This document shows positions 9,692-17,992 of a DNA stretch of 39,384 nucleotides, in pieces. Positions within the stretch are counted from its first letter, which is position 1. Every line of letters starts with the position of its first letter. Under the pieces are notes generated by a model that saw nothing but the letters and a program-made list of their open reading frames with translations, had not been told where the DNA came from and ran no database searches. The translations under genes and the position numbers were made by a program. Location of the stretch: positions 1 through 39,384 of the forward strand of contig NZIQ01000032.1 of the NCBI GenBank assembly GCA_002691685.1, written 5' to 3'. This DNA comes from Flavobacteriaceae bacterium. Its GTDB lineage: Bacteria > Bacteroidota > Bacteroidia > Flavobacteriales > Flavobacteriaceae.

Positions 9692-10690
9692 TTATTCAGA
9701 AATTTCTATATGATCTACCAATATCCAGGCATTGGGTTCTATTGAAGACTTTATCTCTTGGAGATAGTCTTGTGCTTCGGCATAGGATTGAAAGTTTTTG
9801 TAGGTTGCATAATGAATCGTTTGCCCAAGATCTCCTTCGTTTTGACTTGTTAGGTATTCAGACGCAAAACCCTTGTCAGCAAGTGCAGTTATTCGGCGTT
9901 CAGCATCTTCTTTGGTCCTGTAAGAACCTGCTACTACACTGTAGCGTTTAACAACTTTGATTTGAATGGCAGGAAGCTCTAAAGGGCTATCTGAATAATA
10001 GGTATGCGCTTCGATTTCATTCAGGAACATTTCATTAGCCTCTGATTCGACTGAATTCAGCATTTTTTGGTATTGAGAATAAAAATAATAACCGCTAACT
10101 GTGAGCGAGACGAATAGTAAGGTCAATGCAGAATATTTGAACCAAGGATTGACATCAGCACTATCTTCTTCTACTAAATCAAGTTTTTCGGCAACAACTT
10201 TTTCGTTTAATTGATATGAGTCTAAACTCTTCACCCTTAAATTTAGATTTACTTCTTCTGCAACAACGGACTCTCTGCCTGCCGCGGGAATTTCAACAAC
10301 ACCTAAACCATAGGAACTCTTTAACAAGCTTTGTTTAGCAAACGAACTCACAACTATATTATCATTGGACTTTTCTAGCACTCCAAGGCCTTCGATTTGG
10401 ACTTTTTCACCTAAAGCGAGCTTGCTTTGCCAATTCTTAATGAGCTCCGTAACTCTTTGCTCTATTTCAGCTAAACTCTTGTCTTCTTTTTGTGCAATGT
10501 GTTTACAAAGAACACCGTCGTTTTCTTGCAAGTAGGGGTTGAAGCCAATACTCTTGTGAGGAGGCATTAAATGACTTTGATCCGCAAAGGAGGCAGCCCC
10601 AGAAGCATTAGTTACAAAGGCGCCAAATTCAGGCATGACCACAAAAGGCTTGGAGTAAAGTAAGTTACTGATATACGTTCCTATATCCAT
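9692..10690 (-). CDS. HU-CCDC81 and SPOR domain membrane protein
   Basis: The 332-residue protein has an N-terminal CCDC81-like HU domain (about 1-115; VVMPEFGAFVTN, then HKSIGFNPYLQENDGVLCKHI and VQIEGLGVLE). A linker leads to one transmembrane helix (about 185-205, ALTLLFVSLTVSGYYFY), and a C-terminal SPOR domain follows (about 253-330; YSVVAGSYRTKEDAERR). SPOR domains bind denuded glycan strands of septal peptidoglycan, so a cell-division or envelope role is likely. The domain order puts the HU part in the cytoplasm and SPOR in the periplasm. Its start is one base from the listed dprA start. CAAATATC at 10695-10702 may be its -7 element (GATATTTG on the - strand, one mismatch). Confidence 0.87.
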   Translation of the reverse strand: MDIGTYISNLLYSKPFVVMPEFGAFVTNASGAASFADQSHLMPPHKSIGFNPYLQENDGVLCKHIAQKEDKSLAEIEQRVTELIKNWQSKLALGEKVQIEGLGVLEKSNDNIVVSSFAKQSLLKSSYGLGVVEIPAAGRESVVAEEVNLNLRVKSLDSYQLNEKVVAEKLDLVEEDSADVNPWFKYSALTLLFVSLTVSGYYFYSQYQKMLNSVESEANEMFLNEIEAHTYYSDSPLELPAIQIKVVKRYSVVAGSYRTKEDAERRITALADKGFASEYLTSQNEGDLGQTIHYATYKNFQSYAEAQDYLQEIKSSIEPNAWILVDHIEISE

Positions 10691-10691
10691 A

Positions 10692-11813
10692 TTGCAAATA
10701 TCTGCATTAATACTGATATGTTTTTACACTGAATCTAAAGAAAATTACATAAAAATACCACCTATAAAAACGCAAGAAATATATCATATAGTATTGAGAA
10801 ACCTAAAGGTTCAACATCAAGTGAGACTAAAAGACGTACTTATCGAGTTAAAAGATATAGATAAAGTAGTCCAAAAATTGGCATTACGAATAAGTCGCAC
10901 GGAGCTTATCGAAGCCAAATCAGAATTGGAACAAGCCAAAAAAGCCAACATGAAGTGGGTCTTATTGAGCGATAAAAATTATCCTGTTTTGCTCAAACAG
11001 TCTGAGGACCCTCCGCTAATACTCTATTACAAAGGCGATATCACCTTGTTGAATGACAGGTTAAACAAGATTCTCAGTATTGTAGGAACAAGAAAAATGA
11101 CAGCTTACGGTTCACAATTAATCCAAAATTGTTTACATGAGTTGGCGTCTATCAACCCAGTAATTGTCAGTGGTTTAGCCTACGGGGTGGACTACTTAGC
11201 GCAAGAGTTGGCCATTGATTTAAATTTGAAAACCGTTCAGGTATGTGCCCATGGCTTAGATATAATTTACCCAAAAAAGCATAAGGCTTTATTTAAAAAA
11301 ATTGAAACCCATGGCTTGGTGTTGAGTGAATATCCACCTGGAACATCGCCTTTAAAGCATCATTTTCTGAGAAGAAATAGAATTATAGCAGGAGTTTCTT
11401 GGGCCACCTTGATTATAGAATCAGCTCTCAAAGGAGGGAGTTTAACTACAGCAAAATACGCTTTTGAATACAATAGACCACTTTTTTGTTTTCCCGGCAG
11501 AGTCACAGATGCGTATAGTCAAGGGTGTAATCTACTTATTCATGGTCAAATGGCTATTGGCATATTGTCAGTTCAAGATTTGGCAAATGAATTGCAATGG
11601 CCTTTAGAGAGCCCAGCTTCTTATTCAAAGACAAAGCTTGGTCCAGTCGAGCAACAGATTCTTGAATTAGCTCAAAAAGACATGAGAATATCTATTCCAA
11701 GCTTGCTCCAAAAAACAAATTACAGAAAAGAAGAATTAACGCTTACCCTTGTACGATTGGAAAATCAGGGTTATTTAAAAAGAACAAGGGGTTTGTGGTA
11801 TGAAAAAATATAA
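10692..11813 (+). CDS. dprA: DNA processing protein DprA
   Basis: DprA loads RecA onto incoming single-stranded DNA during natural transformation. The Rossmann-like core is clear: LSIVGTRKMTAYG, VSGLAYGVDYLAQELAI, HGLDIIYP, SEYPPGTSPLKHHFLRRNRI and KGGSLTTAKYAFEYNRPLF. A C-terminal winged-helix segment (about 310-373) follows. The N-terminal SAM-like part is short and lacks an obvious GIG hairpin. The start is uncertain. No ATG lies near the expected position. The coordinate given is a TTG that abuts the divergent gene and could instead be part of a promoter (TTG at 10692, TATGTTTT at 10717-10724). CTG at 10713 and TTG at 10794 are alternatives. It converges on trpS with only four bases between stops. 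Confidence 0.92.
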   Translation: MQISALILICFYTESKENYIKIPPIKTQEIYHIVLRNLKVQHQVRLKDVLIELKDIDKVVQKLALRISRTELIEAKSELEQAKKANMKWVLLSDKNYPVLLKQSEDPPLILYYKGDITLLNDRLNKILSIVGTRKMTAYGSQLIQNCLHELASINPVIVSGLAYGVDYLAQELAIDLNLKTVQVCAHGLDIIYPKKHKALFKKIETHGLVLSEYPPGTSPLKHHFLRRNRIIAGVSWATLIIESALKGGSLTTAKYAFEYNRPLFCFPGRVTDAYSQGCNLLIHGQMAIGILSVQDLANELQWPLESPASYSKTKLGPVEQQILELAQKDMRISIPSLLQKTNYRKEELTLTLVRLENQGYLKRTRGLWYEKI

Positions 11814-11817
11814 TGAA

Positions 11818-12786
11818 TTAATAACCAAGTTTGCTTCTTACACGCCTTAGCACTTCATTAGCTCTGGTTTGAGCCTTTTGAGCTCCAGCGTTTAAGACGT
11901 CATCGATTAAAGATTTGTTTTCCATGAAGTAATGAAATTTCTCCATAGGCTCCTTGAATTTGCTTTCGATGAGCTCTAGAAGTTCCTTTTTGGCATGTCC
12001 ATAACCGTAACCTCCTGCTAGATAATTGGCACTCATCTCTTCAACGGCCTCTTGTGACGCCAAGAGCTTGAAAAGATTAAATACATTATCATTACTAGGG
12101 TCTTTAGGTTCTTCTAGGGCCTTTGAATCTGTCTGTATACCCATAATGGTTTTTTTGAGCTTTATGGACTCTTCAAAGATGTTGATGGTGTTTTCTTTGC
12201 TCTTACTCATCTTTTCTCCATCTGTGCCTGGCACGTACATAGTTTCTTTGCTAATTTGTGCTTCAGGTAAAACAAAAGTCTCTCCAAATTTTGCATGAAA
12301 CCTTTGAGCTACGTCTCTAGTCATTTCTATGTGTTGCAACTGATCTTTTCCAACAGGAACAACATCGGCATCGTAGAGCAAAATGTCTGCGGCCATTAAC
12401 ATGGGATAGGTAAAAAGACCTGCATTTACATCTTCAAGACGATCAGCCTTGTCTTTAAATGAGTGTGCAAGAGTGAGTCTTTGATAAGGAAAAAAACAGT
12501 TCAAATACCAAGCAAGTTCTGTGACTTGGGGCACATCACTTTGCCTGTAAAAGACAGTGTTATTAGTGTCTAATCCGAAGGCAAGCCAAGTGGCTGCTGT
12601 GGCATAGGTATTCAGTCTAAGGGTCTGACCATCTTTAATTTGAGTCAAAGAATGCATATCAGCTATAAACAAAAAAGATTCATTATCGGGTTGATTAGAA
12701 AGACTAATAGCTGGCAATATGGCTCCTAATATATTACCTAAATGTGGAGTGCCAGTACTTTGAATACCGGTCAGAATTCTAGACAT
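11818..12786 (-). CDS. trpS: Tryptophanyl-tRNA synthetase
   Basis: The 322-residue class Ic synthetase charges tRNA-Trp. The HIGH-equivalent is TPHLGN (13-18) and the KMSKS loop is GEKMSKS with Met at 193. VPVGKDQLQHIEMTRDVA (about 144-161) is the strongly conserved tryptophan/ATP-site helix. The length is usual for the bacterial enzyme. The gene is convergent with dprA, four bases apart. A small unknown gene lies upstream on the same strand, with a weak hairpin between them. Confidence 0.97.
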   Translation of the reverse strand: MSRILTGIQSTGTPHLGNILGAILPAISLSNQPDNESFLFIADMHSLTQIKDGQTLRLNTYATAATWLAFGLDTNNTVFYRQSDVPQVTELAWYLNCFFPYQRLTLAHSFKDKADRLEDVNAGLFTYPMLMAADILLYDADVVPVGKDQLQHIEMTRDVAQRFHAKFGETFVLPEAQISKETMYVPGTDGEKMSKSKENTINIFEESIKLKKTIMGIQTDSKALEEPKDPSNDNVFNLFKLLASQEAVEEMSANYLAGGYGYGHAKKELLELIESKFKEPMEKFHYFMENKSLIDDVLNAGAQKAQTRANEVLRRVRSKLGY

Positions 12787-12811
12787 TACGATTTATTTTG
12801 AGATACAAAAT

Positions 12812-12829
12812 AAACGCATCTAAGCGTTT
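12812..12829 (-). terminator. Weak hairpin between the 12851-13162 gene and trpS
   Basis: AAACGC (12812-12817) pairs with GCGTTT (12824-12829) around a six-base loop. Read on the - strand it lies after the 103-residue gene and is followed by an AT-rich stretch beginning ATTTTG. It could end that transcript just before trpS. The stem is short, so confidence is low. Confidence 0.35.
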
Positions 12830-12850
12830 TAAAAAACAAAAAACAAAAAT

Positions 12851-13162
12851 TTACTGTTTGGCAAAAAAGAAGCTTTGAAATCGCTCTTTGAGCGAAGGTG
12901 ATCTGCGACGATGAAAAGATAAACTTACACCTCTACAAACCCCTTCTGGAGTAACGGGATAATAAGACTGCACGGCTTGAACCACTTTGCCATAATCATT
13001 GTCATACAGTTGTTCTAAGACGTCATTAACTTGGGACCCATAAAACTCATTTGACGGCGTCCCCGTTTTATTGGCAAATATCTGAACGATTTTATCTGTT
13101 TCTGAGTTTCTTCTATTTTTTGAAATCATTGCAAGCAGTGTTAAAATCGTAAGTTTCTCCAT
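12851..13162 (-). CDS. Small protein of unknown function (103 residues)
   Basis: I do not recognise this protein. It starts with an ATG and looks soluble and basic, with no signal peptide or transmembrane helix. The middle is helical and charged (NDVLEQLYDNDYGKVVQAVQ), and the C-terminus is rich in Arg, Ser and Phe (FHRRRSPSLKERFQSFFF). One Cys is present (GVCRG). It lies alone between trpS and the maleate-isomerase-like gene, with 255 non-coding bases upstream. The clean start and absence of a competing frame suggest a real gene, probably lineage-specific. Confidence 0.55.
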   Translation of the reverse strand: MEKLTILTLLAMISKNRRNSETDKIVQIFANKTGTPSNEFYGSQVNDVLEQLYDNDYGKVVQAVQSYYPVTPEGVCRGVSLSFHRRRSPSLKERFQSFFFAKQ

Positions 13163-13417
13163 TTTTTGAGATTTTTGTAGCGTTAATCGTATAAACTTTG
13201 TAGTGTAATTCTTATAATGTTAAAGTTATTAACATTAAGCGAAAATCCAAACAAATAGACTTAAATTATTGATTTAAAATTCTATACGTGTCCTAACTTA
13301 TTTAAAAAGAGAAAGTTATTAACAGTTTAAACTTGTTGTGTTTAAAATTATTCTACCTTGAAATATTGTAGAAATCGATAATTCGAATTCCTGAAGCTCT
13401 TTAAAATTAAAAAGGCG
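13163..13417. other. AT-rich intergenic region with a 13-base direct repeat
   Basis: These 255 bases separate two divergent genes and should hold both promoters. AAAGTTATTAACA occurs exactly twice, at 13222-13234 and 13312-13324, 90 bases apart. The first copy sits in an inverted repeat, ATGTTAA/TTAACAT (13218-13236). A possible + strand promoter is a TTG followed 18 bases later by TACCTTG, about 45-55 bases ahead of the 13418 start. No tRNA or small gene was seen. Confidence 0.5.
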
Positions 13418-14176
13418 ATGAGAAAAAACATAAGAATTGGAATGATTGTTCCCAGCTCCAATATCACCATGGAGAAAGAAATTCCACAGGCAATCAATTG
13501 CAATCGTTTTGAATCCAAACCAATCATAACATACCATTCTGCCCGAGTAGGCCTTAAAAAAGTATCTAGAGAAGAATTGAAACAAATGAATTTAAGTGCA
13601 GTAGGTGCCGCAGAATCATTGGCCGATGCGTCTGTCGATATCATTCTTTATGCTTGTTTGGTAGCTGTAATGGTCGAAGGGAAAGGGGCACATAAGATTT
13701 CTGAAAAAGAATTGAGAGAAGCAGCTTCTTCTGCAGTTAAGGAGATACCTGTAGTTACTAGTGCTGGAGCGTTAGTTCAAACTTTAAAAGACATTGGTGT
13801 TAAAAAAGTCGCTGTTATTGCACCTTATTTGCCCTCATTAACGGATACAGTGTGCGGATATATTCAAGATGAGGGTGTTGATGTCATAGATTCGCATTCA
13901 TTATCCGTTACTAACAATCTAGAAGTGGGTGAATTAGACCAAACTCAATTGGTTTCTATAGCATCTAGTATGTCGGAAAAGGCGGAAGTCGTGGTGTTAT
14001 CTGCCTGTGTTCAAATGCCCTCATTAGATGTTTTGGCCAAAACAGAAGAACTATTGGGTAAACCAGTAATTTCTGCTGCGACCGCAACAGTTTATCAAGC
14101 TATGAAAAAATTGGGAATGCCTCTTAACATGAACACATATGGAAAATTACTTTCAGGAAAATTAGAGGTTAAATGA
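13418..14176 (+). CDS. Maleate isomerase-like protein (Asp/Glu racemase superfamily)
   Basis: The 252-residue protein opens with RIGMIVPSSNITMEKEIP (6-23), the signature of maleate cis-trans isomerases. It has the two superfamily catalytic cysteines: Cys80 in LYACLVAV and Cys197 in LSACVQMPS. Maleate isomerase turns maleate into fumarate through a covalent cysteine adduct. Related enzymes include arylmalonate decarboxylase and hydantoin or aspartate racemases, so the substrate is uncertain. No maleamate or nicotinate degradation gene lies nearby, which makes the usual pathway doubtful. It overlaps the next gene by four bases, implying coupled expression with a YrdC-domain protein. Confidence 0.8.
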   Translation: MRKNIRIGMIVPSSNITMEKEIPQAINCNRFESKPIITYHSARVGLKKVSREELKQMNLSAVGAAESLADASVDIILYACLVAVMVEGKGAHKISEKELREAASSAVKEIPVVTSAGALVQTLKDIGVKKVAVIAPYLPSLTDTVCGYIQDEGVDVIDSHSLSVTNNLEVGELDQTQLVSIASSMSEKAEVVVLSACVQMPSLDVLAKTEELLGKPVISAATATVYQAMKKLGMPLNMNTYGKLLSGKLEVK

Positions 14177-14865
14177 AAAAGATGTGGATTAACGACAAAG
14201 GGCTTGTAGAGGAAATTATAAATATTTTTCATTCTGATTATCCTGTTGTCATGTTTCAGCTCCCTACTGTTTATACTCTTATTGCCCCACCTACTAAAGC
14301 AGGAGCTCAAGCTTTAAATCACGCAAAACAGCGATTACCTGAAAAAAATTATGGCTCTGCCATAGGAAATTTAAATGCTTTTCACAAAATAGCAAATAAA
14401 GGTTCTCTGCCAGAGGAGTTAGATTCTCCTGAAAAGTTAGAACTTTTTTCAGGAGCCTTTATGAGAATTAACGTGGGCGACAGCGATTTTAATTCTGTTC
14501 TGGTTCGCTCTGGCACACATCAAGGCTTATTGCTTAACTGGCCTTTTAGAGACGTCTTCATTGCATTAGAAAAAGCCATAAAACCTATAGTAGAGCCAGA
14601 ATTATTCCAAGGTAAATCATACGCTTCAGTTTTGTGCACAAGTGCTAATTTGAGCGGGAATCCAAAAGGATCTATTACAAAATGGAGAAGGGCGAGAAGA
14701 TTTGCACGAAACAGAGCAATTAAGCTCATCATCAGAACGCATTCGACAGAGGATATCTTAGGGTCTTATCCCATTTTTCATTTGACATCAAATAAAGTTG
14801 AAATTAAGCGACACGGACCGAGAGAAAAAGAAATCATGGGTCGACTTCCTGAGCACTTGCGCTAA
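14173..14865 (+). CDS. YrdC/Sua5-domain protein, divergent
   Basis: The 230-residue protein has features of the YrdC/Sua5/YciO fold: LPTVYTLIAPPTKAG (30-44), AIGNLNAF, and CTSANLSGNPKGS with SANLSG at 157-162. In Sua5/TsaC this fold makes threonylcarbamoyl-AMP for tRNA t6A modification, binding nucleotide partly through the SxNxSG motif. Here the N-terminal lysine/arginine-rich nucleotide-binding segment (normally a KxR-S-type motif) is not obvious, so it is probably a paralogue with another substrate. The C-terminal part (RRARRFARNRAIK, ending in RLPEHLR) is basic. It is coupled to the maleate-isomerase-like gene by a four-base overlap. Confidence 0.72.
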   Translation: MKKMWINDKGLVEEIINIFHSDYPVVMFQLPTVYTLIAPPTKAGAQALNHAKQRLPEKNYGSAIGNLNAFHKIANKGSLPEELDSPEKLELFSGAFMRINVGDSDFNSVLVRSGTHQGLLLNWPFRDVFIALEKAIKPIVEPELFQGKSYASVLCTSANLSGNPKGSITKWRRARRFARNRAIKLIIRTHSTEDILGSYPIFHLTSNKVEIKRHGPREKEIMGRLPEHLR

Positions 14866-14902
14866 TTCCATAATCAATTAAAAACAAATTATATTTAAAT
14901 CT

Positions 14903-14910
14903 TATTTTTG
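14903..14910 (+). promoter_or_regulatory. -7 promoter element of the plsC-like gene
   Basis: TATTTTTG matches the Bacteroidota -7 consensus TAnnTTTG exactly. No TTG is placed well for a -33 element. The ATG at 14919 lies only nine bases after the last G, so a transcript from this site would have almost no 5' leader. Confidence 0.5.
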
Positions 14911-14918
14911 CCTCAATT

Positions 14919-15650
14919 ATGAAGGCTATTTTTCAATTGTTTTACAAAGTTTGGTTTTACATATTAGCGGGCACTCCAGTTATCCTCTTTTTCCCACTAT
15001 TACTTCTCTTATCGGCAAAAGAAAAATACTATGCTAGCCTTTATTGGTTTGCCCGAAACGTATGGTCTAAATACATTCTTTTTTTTATGGGTTGTCCGCC
15101 AAAAAAACTAGAAGGAAGTTTAAATTTACCCGAACCTCCTTTTGTTTTCATTGCCAACCATACAAGTCAATTAGACGTTATGCTCCTTATGCACATTTGC
15201 CCTAATCCTCTCGTTTTTGTAGGCAAAAAAGAGTTGAGTAAAACTTGGCTCTTCGGGAGTGTTTACAAACGAGCGGCAGTTTTAGTACAAAGAGATAGTG
15301 CAGAAAGCAGAAAGCAAGTTTATTACAGCATCAAAGAAAAAATGGACAACAAAAGGGGCATAGCGATTTTTCCTGAGGCTGGGGTTCCTTCTGAGGAGGT
15401 TCTTCTGGCGGAATTTAGAAGAGGCGGTTTCTCAATGGCCGCCGAACACAAATTAAAAATTGTAGTTGCCTCTTTTTACGACTGCAAAAAGAGACTGAAT
15501 TGGACCTATTTTCACGGTGGACCAGGTAAATTAAGATATCGCATTATTGATGTCATCCCATGGCAAAAAAGAGACACCCTAGAAGAGATTGATGCCTTAA
15601 AAGGTATGGTTTATGAAAAAATGAGAAAGGACCTTATTGCTAATCCTTAG
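14919..15650 (+). CDS. 1-acyl-sn-glycerol-3-phosphate acyltransferase (PlsC family)
   Basis: The 243-residue membrane-bound acyltransferase probably acylates lysophosphatidic acid to phosphatidic acid in phospholipid synthesis. Motif I is NHTSQLD, with catalytic His81 and Asp86. Motif III is FPEAGVPSE (151-159), where most family members have FPEGTRS, so Gly-Thr is replaced by Ala-Gly. Hydrophobic helices occupy about residues 5-32 and 48-60. Because of the changed motif III, another acyl acceptor such as an ornithine lipid or glycolipid cannot be excluded. It converges on recA, ten bases apart. Confidence 0.85.
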   Translation: MKAIFQLFYKVWFYILAGTPVILFFPLLLLLSAKEKYYASLYWFARNVWSKYILFFMGCPPKKLEGSLNLPEPPFVFIANHTSQLDVMLLMHICPNPLVFVGKKELSKTWLFGSVYKRAAVLVQRDSAESRKQVYYSIKEKMDNKRGIAIFPEAGVPSEEVLLAEFRRGGFSMAAEHKLKIVVASFYDCKKRLNWTYFHGGPGKLRYRIIDVIPWQKRDTLEEIDALKGMVYEKMRKDLIANP

Positions 15651-15660
15651 GTTTTTTAAT

Positions 15661-16665
15661 CTAAGCTTCTCCTTTTATGGCTTGCGTTATTTTTCCTTCT
15701 ATTTCATCAGACAGTTCAGGGTTGTCTAATAAAATATTTTTCACAGCATCTCTGCCTTGCCCAAGTTTGGTGTCGGCATAGCTAAACCATGAACCACTTT
15801 TATTAATGATTTCATAAGCAACCCCGTGGTCTATGATCTCACCTACTTTAGAAATACCTTCTCCATACATAATATCGAATTCTGTAGTTCTAAACGGAGG
15901 GGCAACTTTATTTTTCACCACTTTTACTTTGGTTTTATTACCACCAACATTGCCTTCGTTGTCTTTGATTTGAGAAGATCTTCTTATATCAAGTCTTACA
16001 GAAGCATAAAATTTTAGGGCGTTTCCACCAGTTGTGGTTTCAGGATTTCCAAACATAACACCAATCTTTTCACGCAATTGATTGATAAAGATGACAGTAC
16101 ATTGGGTTTTGCTTATTGTTGAGGTGAGTTTTCTCAGTGCTTGGGACATAAGTCTTGCATGAAGACCCATTTTTGAATCTCCCATTTCACCTTCAATCTC
16201 ACTTTTAGGCGTTAATGCAGCTACAGAATCAATAATGACAATGTCAATAGCCCCCGAACGAATTAAATTATCAGCAATTTCAAGAGCTTGTTCTCCGTGA
16301 TCAGGCTGTGAGATAATTAAATTATCTATGTCAACACCCAATTTTTCAGCGTAAAAACGATCAAAAGCGTGTTCAGCATCAATAAAAGCAGCAATACCTC
16401 CATTCTTTTGAGCCTCGGCAATGGCGTGTAAGGTAAGAGTTGTTTTTCCTGACGATTCAGGCCCATAAATTTCAATTACTCTGCCTTTTGGATATCCTCC
16501 TACACCTAAAGCCAAATCTAAACCTAAAGAACCAGAAGATATGACTTCCACCTGCTCTACAACACTGTCTCCTAGCTTCATAACAGCACCTTTTCCATAG
16601 GTTTTATCTAACTTGTCTAATGTTAATTTTAGCGCTTTTAGTTTTTGATTTTCGTCTTTACTCAT
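15661..16665 (-). CDS. recA: Recombinase RecA
   Basis: From the ATG at 16665 the protein is 334 residues and starts [12 protein letters not shown]. An upstream in-frame start would add 26 residues that do not look like RecA. Walker A is GPESSGKTT (68-76). Other family blocks are [23 protein letters not shown] (DNA-binding loop 1 region follows [19 protein letters not shown]) and [19 protein letters not shown]. The acidic C-terminal tail is short. RecA forms filaments on single-stranded DNA for repair and recombination, and works with the DprA encoded nearby. A -7 element TAATTTTG lies 22 bases upstream on the - strand. Confidence 0.97.
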   Translation of the reverse strand: MSKDENQKLKALKLTLDKLDKTYGKGAVMKLGDSVVEQVEVISSGSLGLDLALGVGGYPKGRVIEIYGPESSGKTTLTLHAIAEAQKNGGIAAFIDAEHAFDRFYAEKLGVDIDNLIISQPDHGEQALEIADNLIRSGAIDIVIIDSVAALTPKSEIEGEMGDSKMGLHARLMSQALRKLTSTISKTQCTVIFINQLREKIGVMFGNPETTTGGNALKFYASVRLDIRRSSQIKDNEGNVGGNKTKVKVVKNKVAPPFRTTEFDIMYGEGISKVGEIIDHGVAYEIINKSGSWFSYADTKLGQGRDAVKNILLDNPELSDEIEGKITQAIKGEA

Positions 16666-16686
16666 AACTCGTGAATTAATGATTTT

Positions 16687-16694
16687 CAAAATTA
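16687..16694 (-). promoter_or_regulatory. -7 promoter element of recA
   Basis: Read on the - strand this is TAATTTTG, an exact match to TAnnTTTG, placed 22 bases ahead of the recA ATG. A -33 TTG is not evident. The short leader supports the start at 16665. No LexA-like operator was recognised. Confidence 0.5.
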
Positions 16695-16840
16695 AGCTAT
16701 TCTCTACATGAAAATTGCAGGCTTTATAATTAGTTCTTAACATGCAGGGCTCTTTGATTTTGTTCTTTCAAAGCGATTATTTTCGAGCGCTAAAAGGGAG
16801 CATAAATATCAGTATCTTTACTTTGCAAAATGAAGATGAA

Positions 16841-17992
16841 ATGAGTTGTAATACCTGCAGCACAAGCGAAACACATCCAGGATGCAAAAGCAATGGCTCT
16901 TGCGGAGTAGACTCGTGCAACAAATTGCCAGTTTTCGATTGGCTGAGCAATATGCAACCTGAAGACCAAGCCTCACAATTATACGTCGAAGTTCGATTCA
17001 AAAACAGCAGAAAAGAATTCTATAAAAACAGCGAAAACTTGAGCCTTTACATTGGAGATGTGGTTTCAACACAATCCAAATCGGGTCATGATGTGGGAAT
17101 AGTCTCGCTCACTGGTCCTCTTGTCGCCGTACAAATGAAAAAAAAGGGAATAGAAAAGGAAAAAGATGAGCTCTATAAAATTTATAGAAAGGCTTCTTCA
17201 AAAGACGTTTCTGTTTGGCAATCTTCCAGAGATAAAGAAAAGGAAATCCAGAAAAGAGCCAGAGAGATCATCATTCACTTGAACCTACAAATGAAACTCA
17301 GCGATGTAGAATTTCAAGGTGACGGCTCTAAGGCTACCTTTTATTACACTGCCGAAGAGCGAGTAGATTTTAGACAATTGATTAAAGAACTGGCGAAGGC
17401 TTTCGGAATTCGTATAGAAATGCGTCAGATTGGCTATCGTCAAGAAGCGCAAAGGTTAGGGGGAATTGGTTCTTGCGGAAGAGAACTTTGTTGTTCTTCT
17501 TGGTTATCTGATTTCAGATCGGTGAGCACATCTGCAGCCCGATATCAGCAACTAGCCCTCAATCCACAAAAACTGGCTGGACAATGCGGCAAATTAAAAT
17601 GTTGTTTGAACTATGAATTAGACACCTATCTTGAAGCACTTAAAGATTTTCCTCCAACAGATTGTAAACTTCAAACCGAAAAAGGAGTAGCGTATTGTCA
17701 AAAAACGGACATCTTTAAAGAACTCTTGTGGTTTACCTACAAAGATGAGCCCTCGAACTGGCATGAGGTTCACAAGGATGTCGTACAAGAAATTCTTGAA
17801 ATCAATAAATCAGGCAAAAAAATAAGCAGTATTGAAGACTACATTGGAGAGTCTTCAGAAACTGAAGAAATAAAAAGTTATCTGGAAAAAGACGTCTTAG
17901 AAGACTCCATCACTCGATTTGACAAGCCAAAAAATAAGAAGCGAAGAAAATCAAAAAACAGACCTAGAAATAAACAAAAAACGAAATTGTGA
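16841..17992 (+). CDS. ricT: PSP1-domain regulatory iron-sulfur subunit RicT (YaaT-like)
   Basis: The protein is 383 residues from the ATG at 16841; the 33 codons of open frame before it are unlike the family. The N-terminus is Cys-rich (MSCNTCSTSETHPGC, then GSCGVDSCNKL, VFDWL). The PSP1 domain follows, with GIGSCGRELCCSSWLSDF and QCGKLKCCLNYE. In Bacillus, RicT joins RicA and RicF in a complex carrying [4Fe-4S] clusters that helps RNase Y mature mRNAs; the role in Bacteroidota is unknown. The C-terminus is very basic (KNKKRRKSKNRPRNKQKTKL). It overlaps gldH by four bases. TTACTTTG at 16818-16825 is a likely -7 element with one mismatch. Confidence 0.9.
   Translation: MSCNTCSTSETHPGCKSNGSCGVDSCNKLPVFDWLSNMQPEDQASQLYVEVRFKNSRKEFYKNSENLSLYIGDVVSTQSKSGHDVGIVSLTGPLVAVQMKKKGIEKEKDELYKIYRKASSKDVSVWQSSRDKEKEIQKRAREIIIHLNLQMKLSDVEFQGDGSKATFYYTAEERVDFRQLIKELAKAFGIRIEMRQIGYRQEAQRLGGIGSCGRELCCSSWLSDFRSVSTSAARYQQLALNPQKLAGQCGKLKCCLNYELDTYLEALKDFPPTDCKLQTEKGVAYCQKTDIFKELLWFTYKDEPSNWHEVHKDVVQEILEINKSGKKISSIEDYIGESSETEEIKSYLEKDVLEDSITRFDKPKNKKRRKSKNRPRNKQKTKL

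Noticed and set aside
13222-13324. TTATTAACA copies as possible DnaA boxes or a replication origin
   Set aside because: They differ at two positions from TTATCCACA, there are only two, and no dnaA, dnaN or AT-rich unwinding cluster with further boxes is nearby.
16742-16840. 33-codon N-terminal extension of RicT
   Set aside because: The extension does not resemble the family, while the ATG at 16841 gives the expected Cys-rich start and leaves room for a -7 element at 16818-16825.
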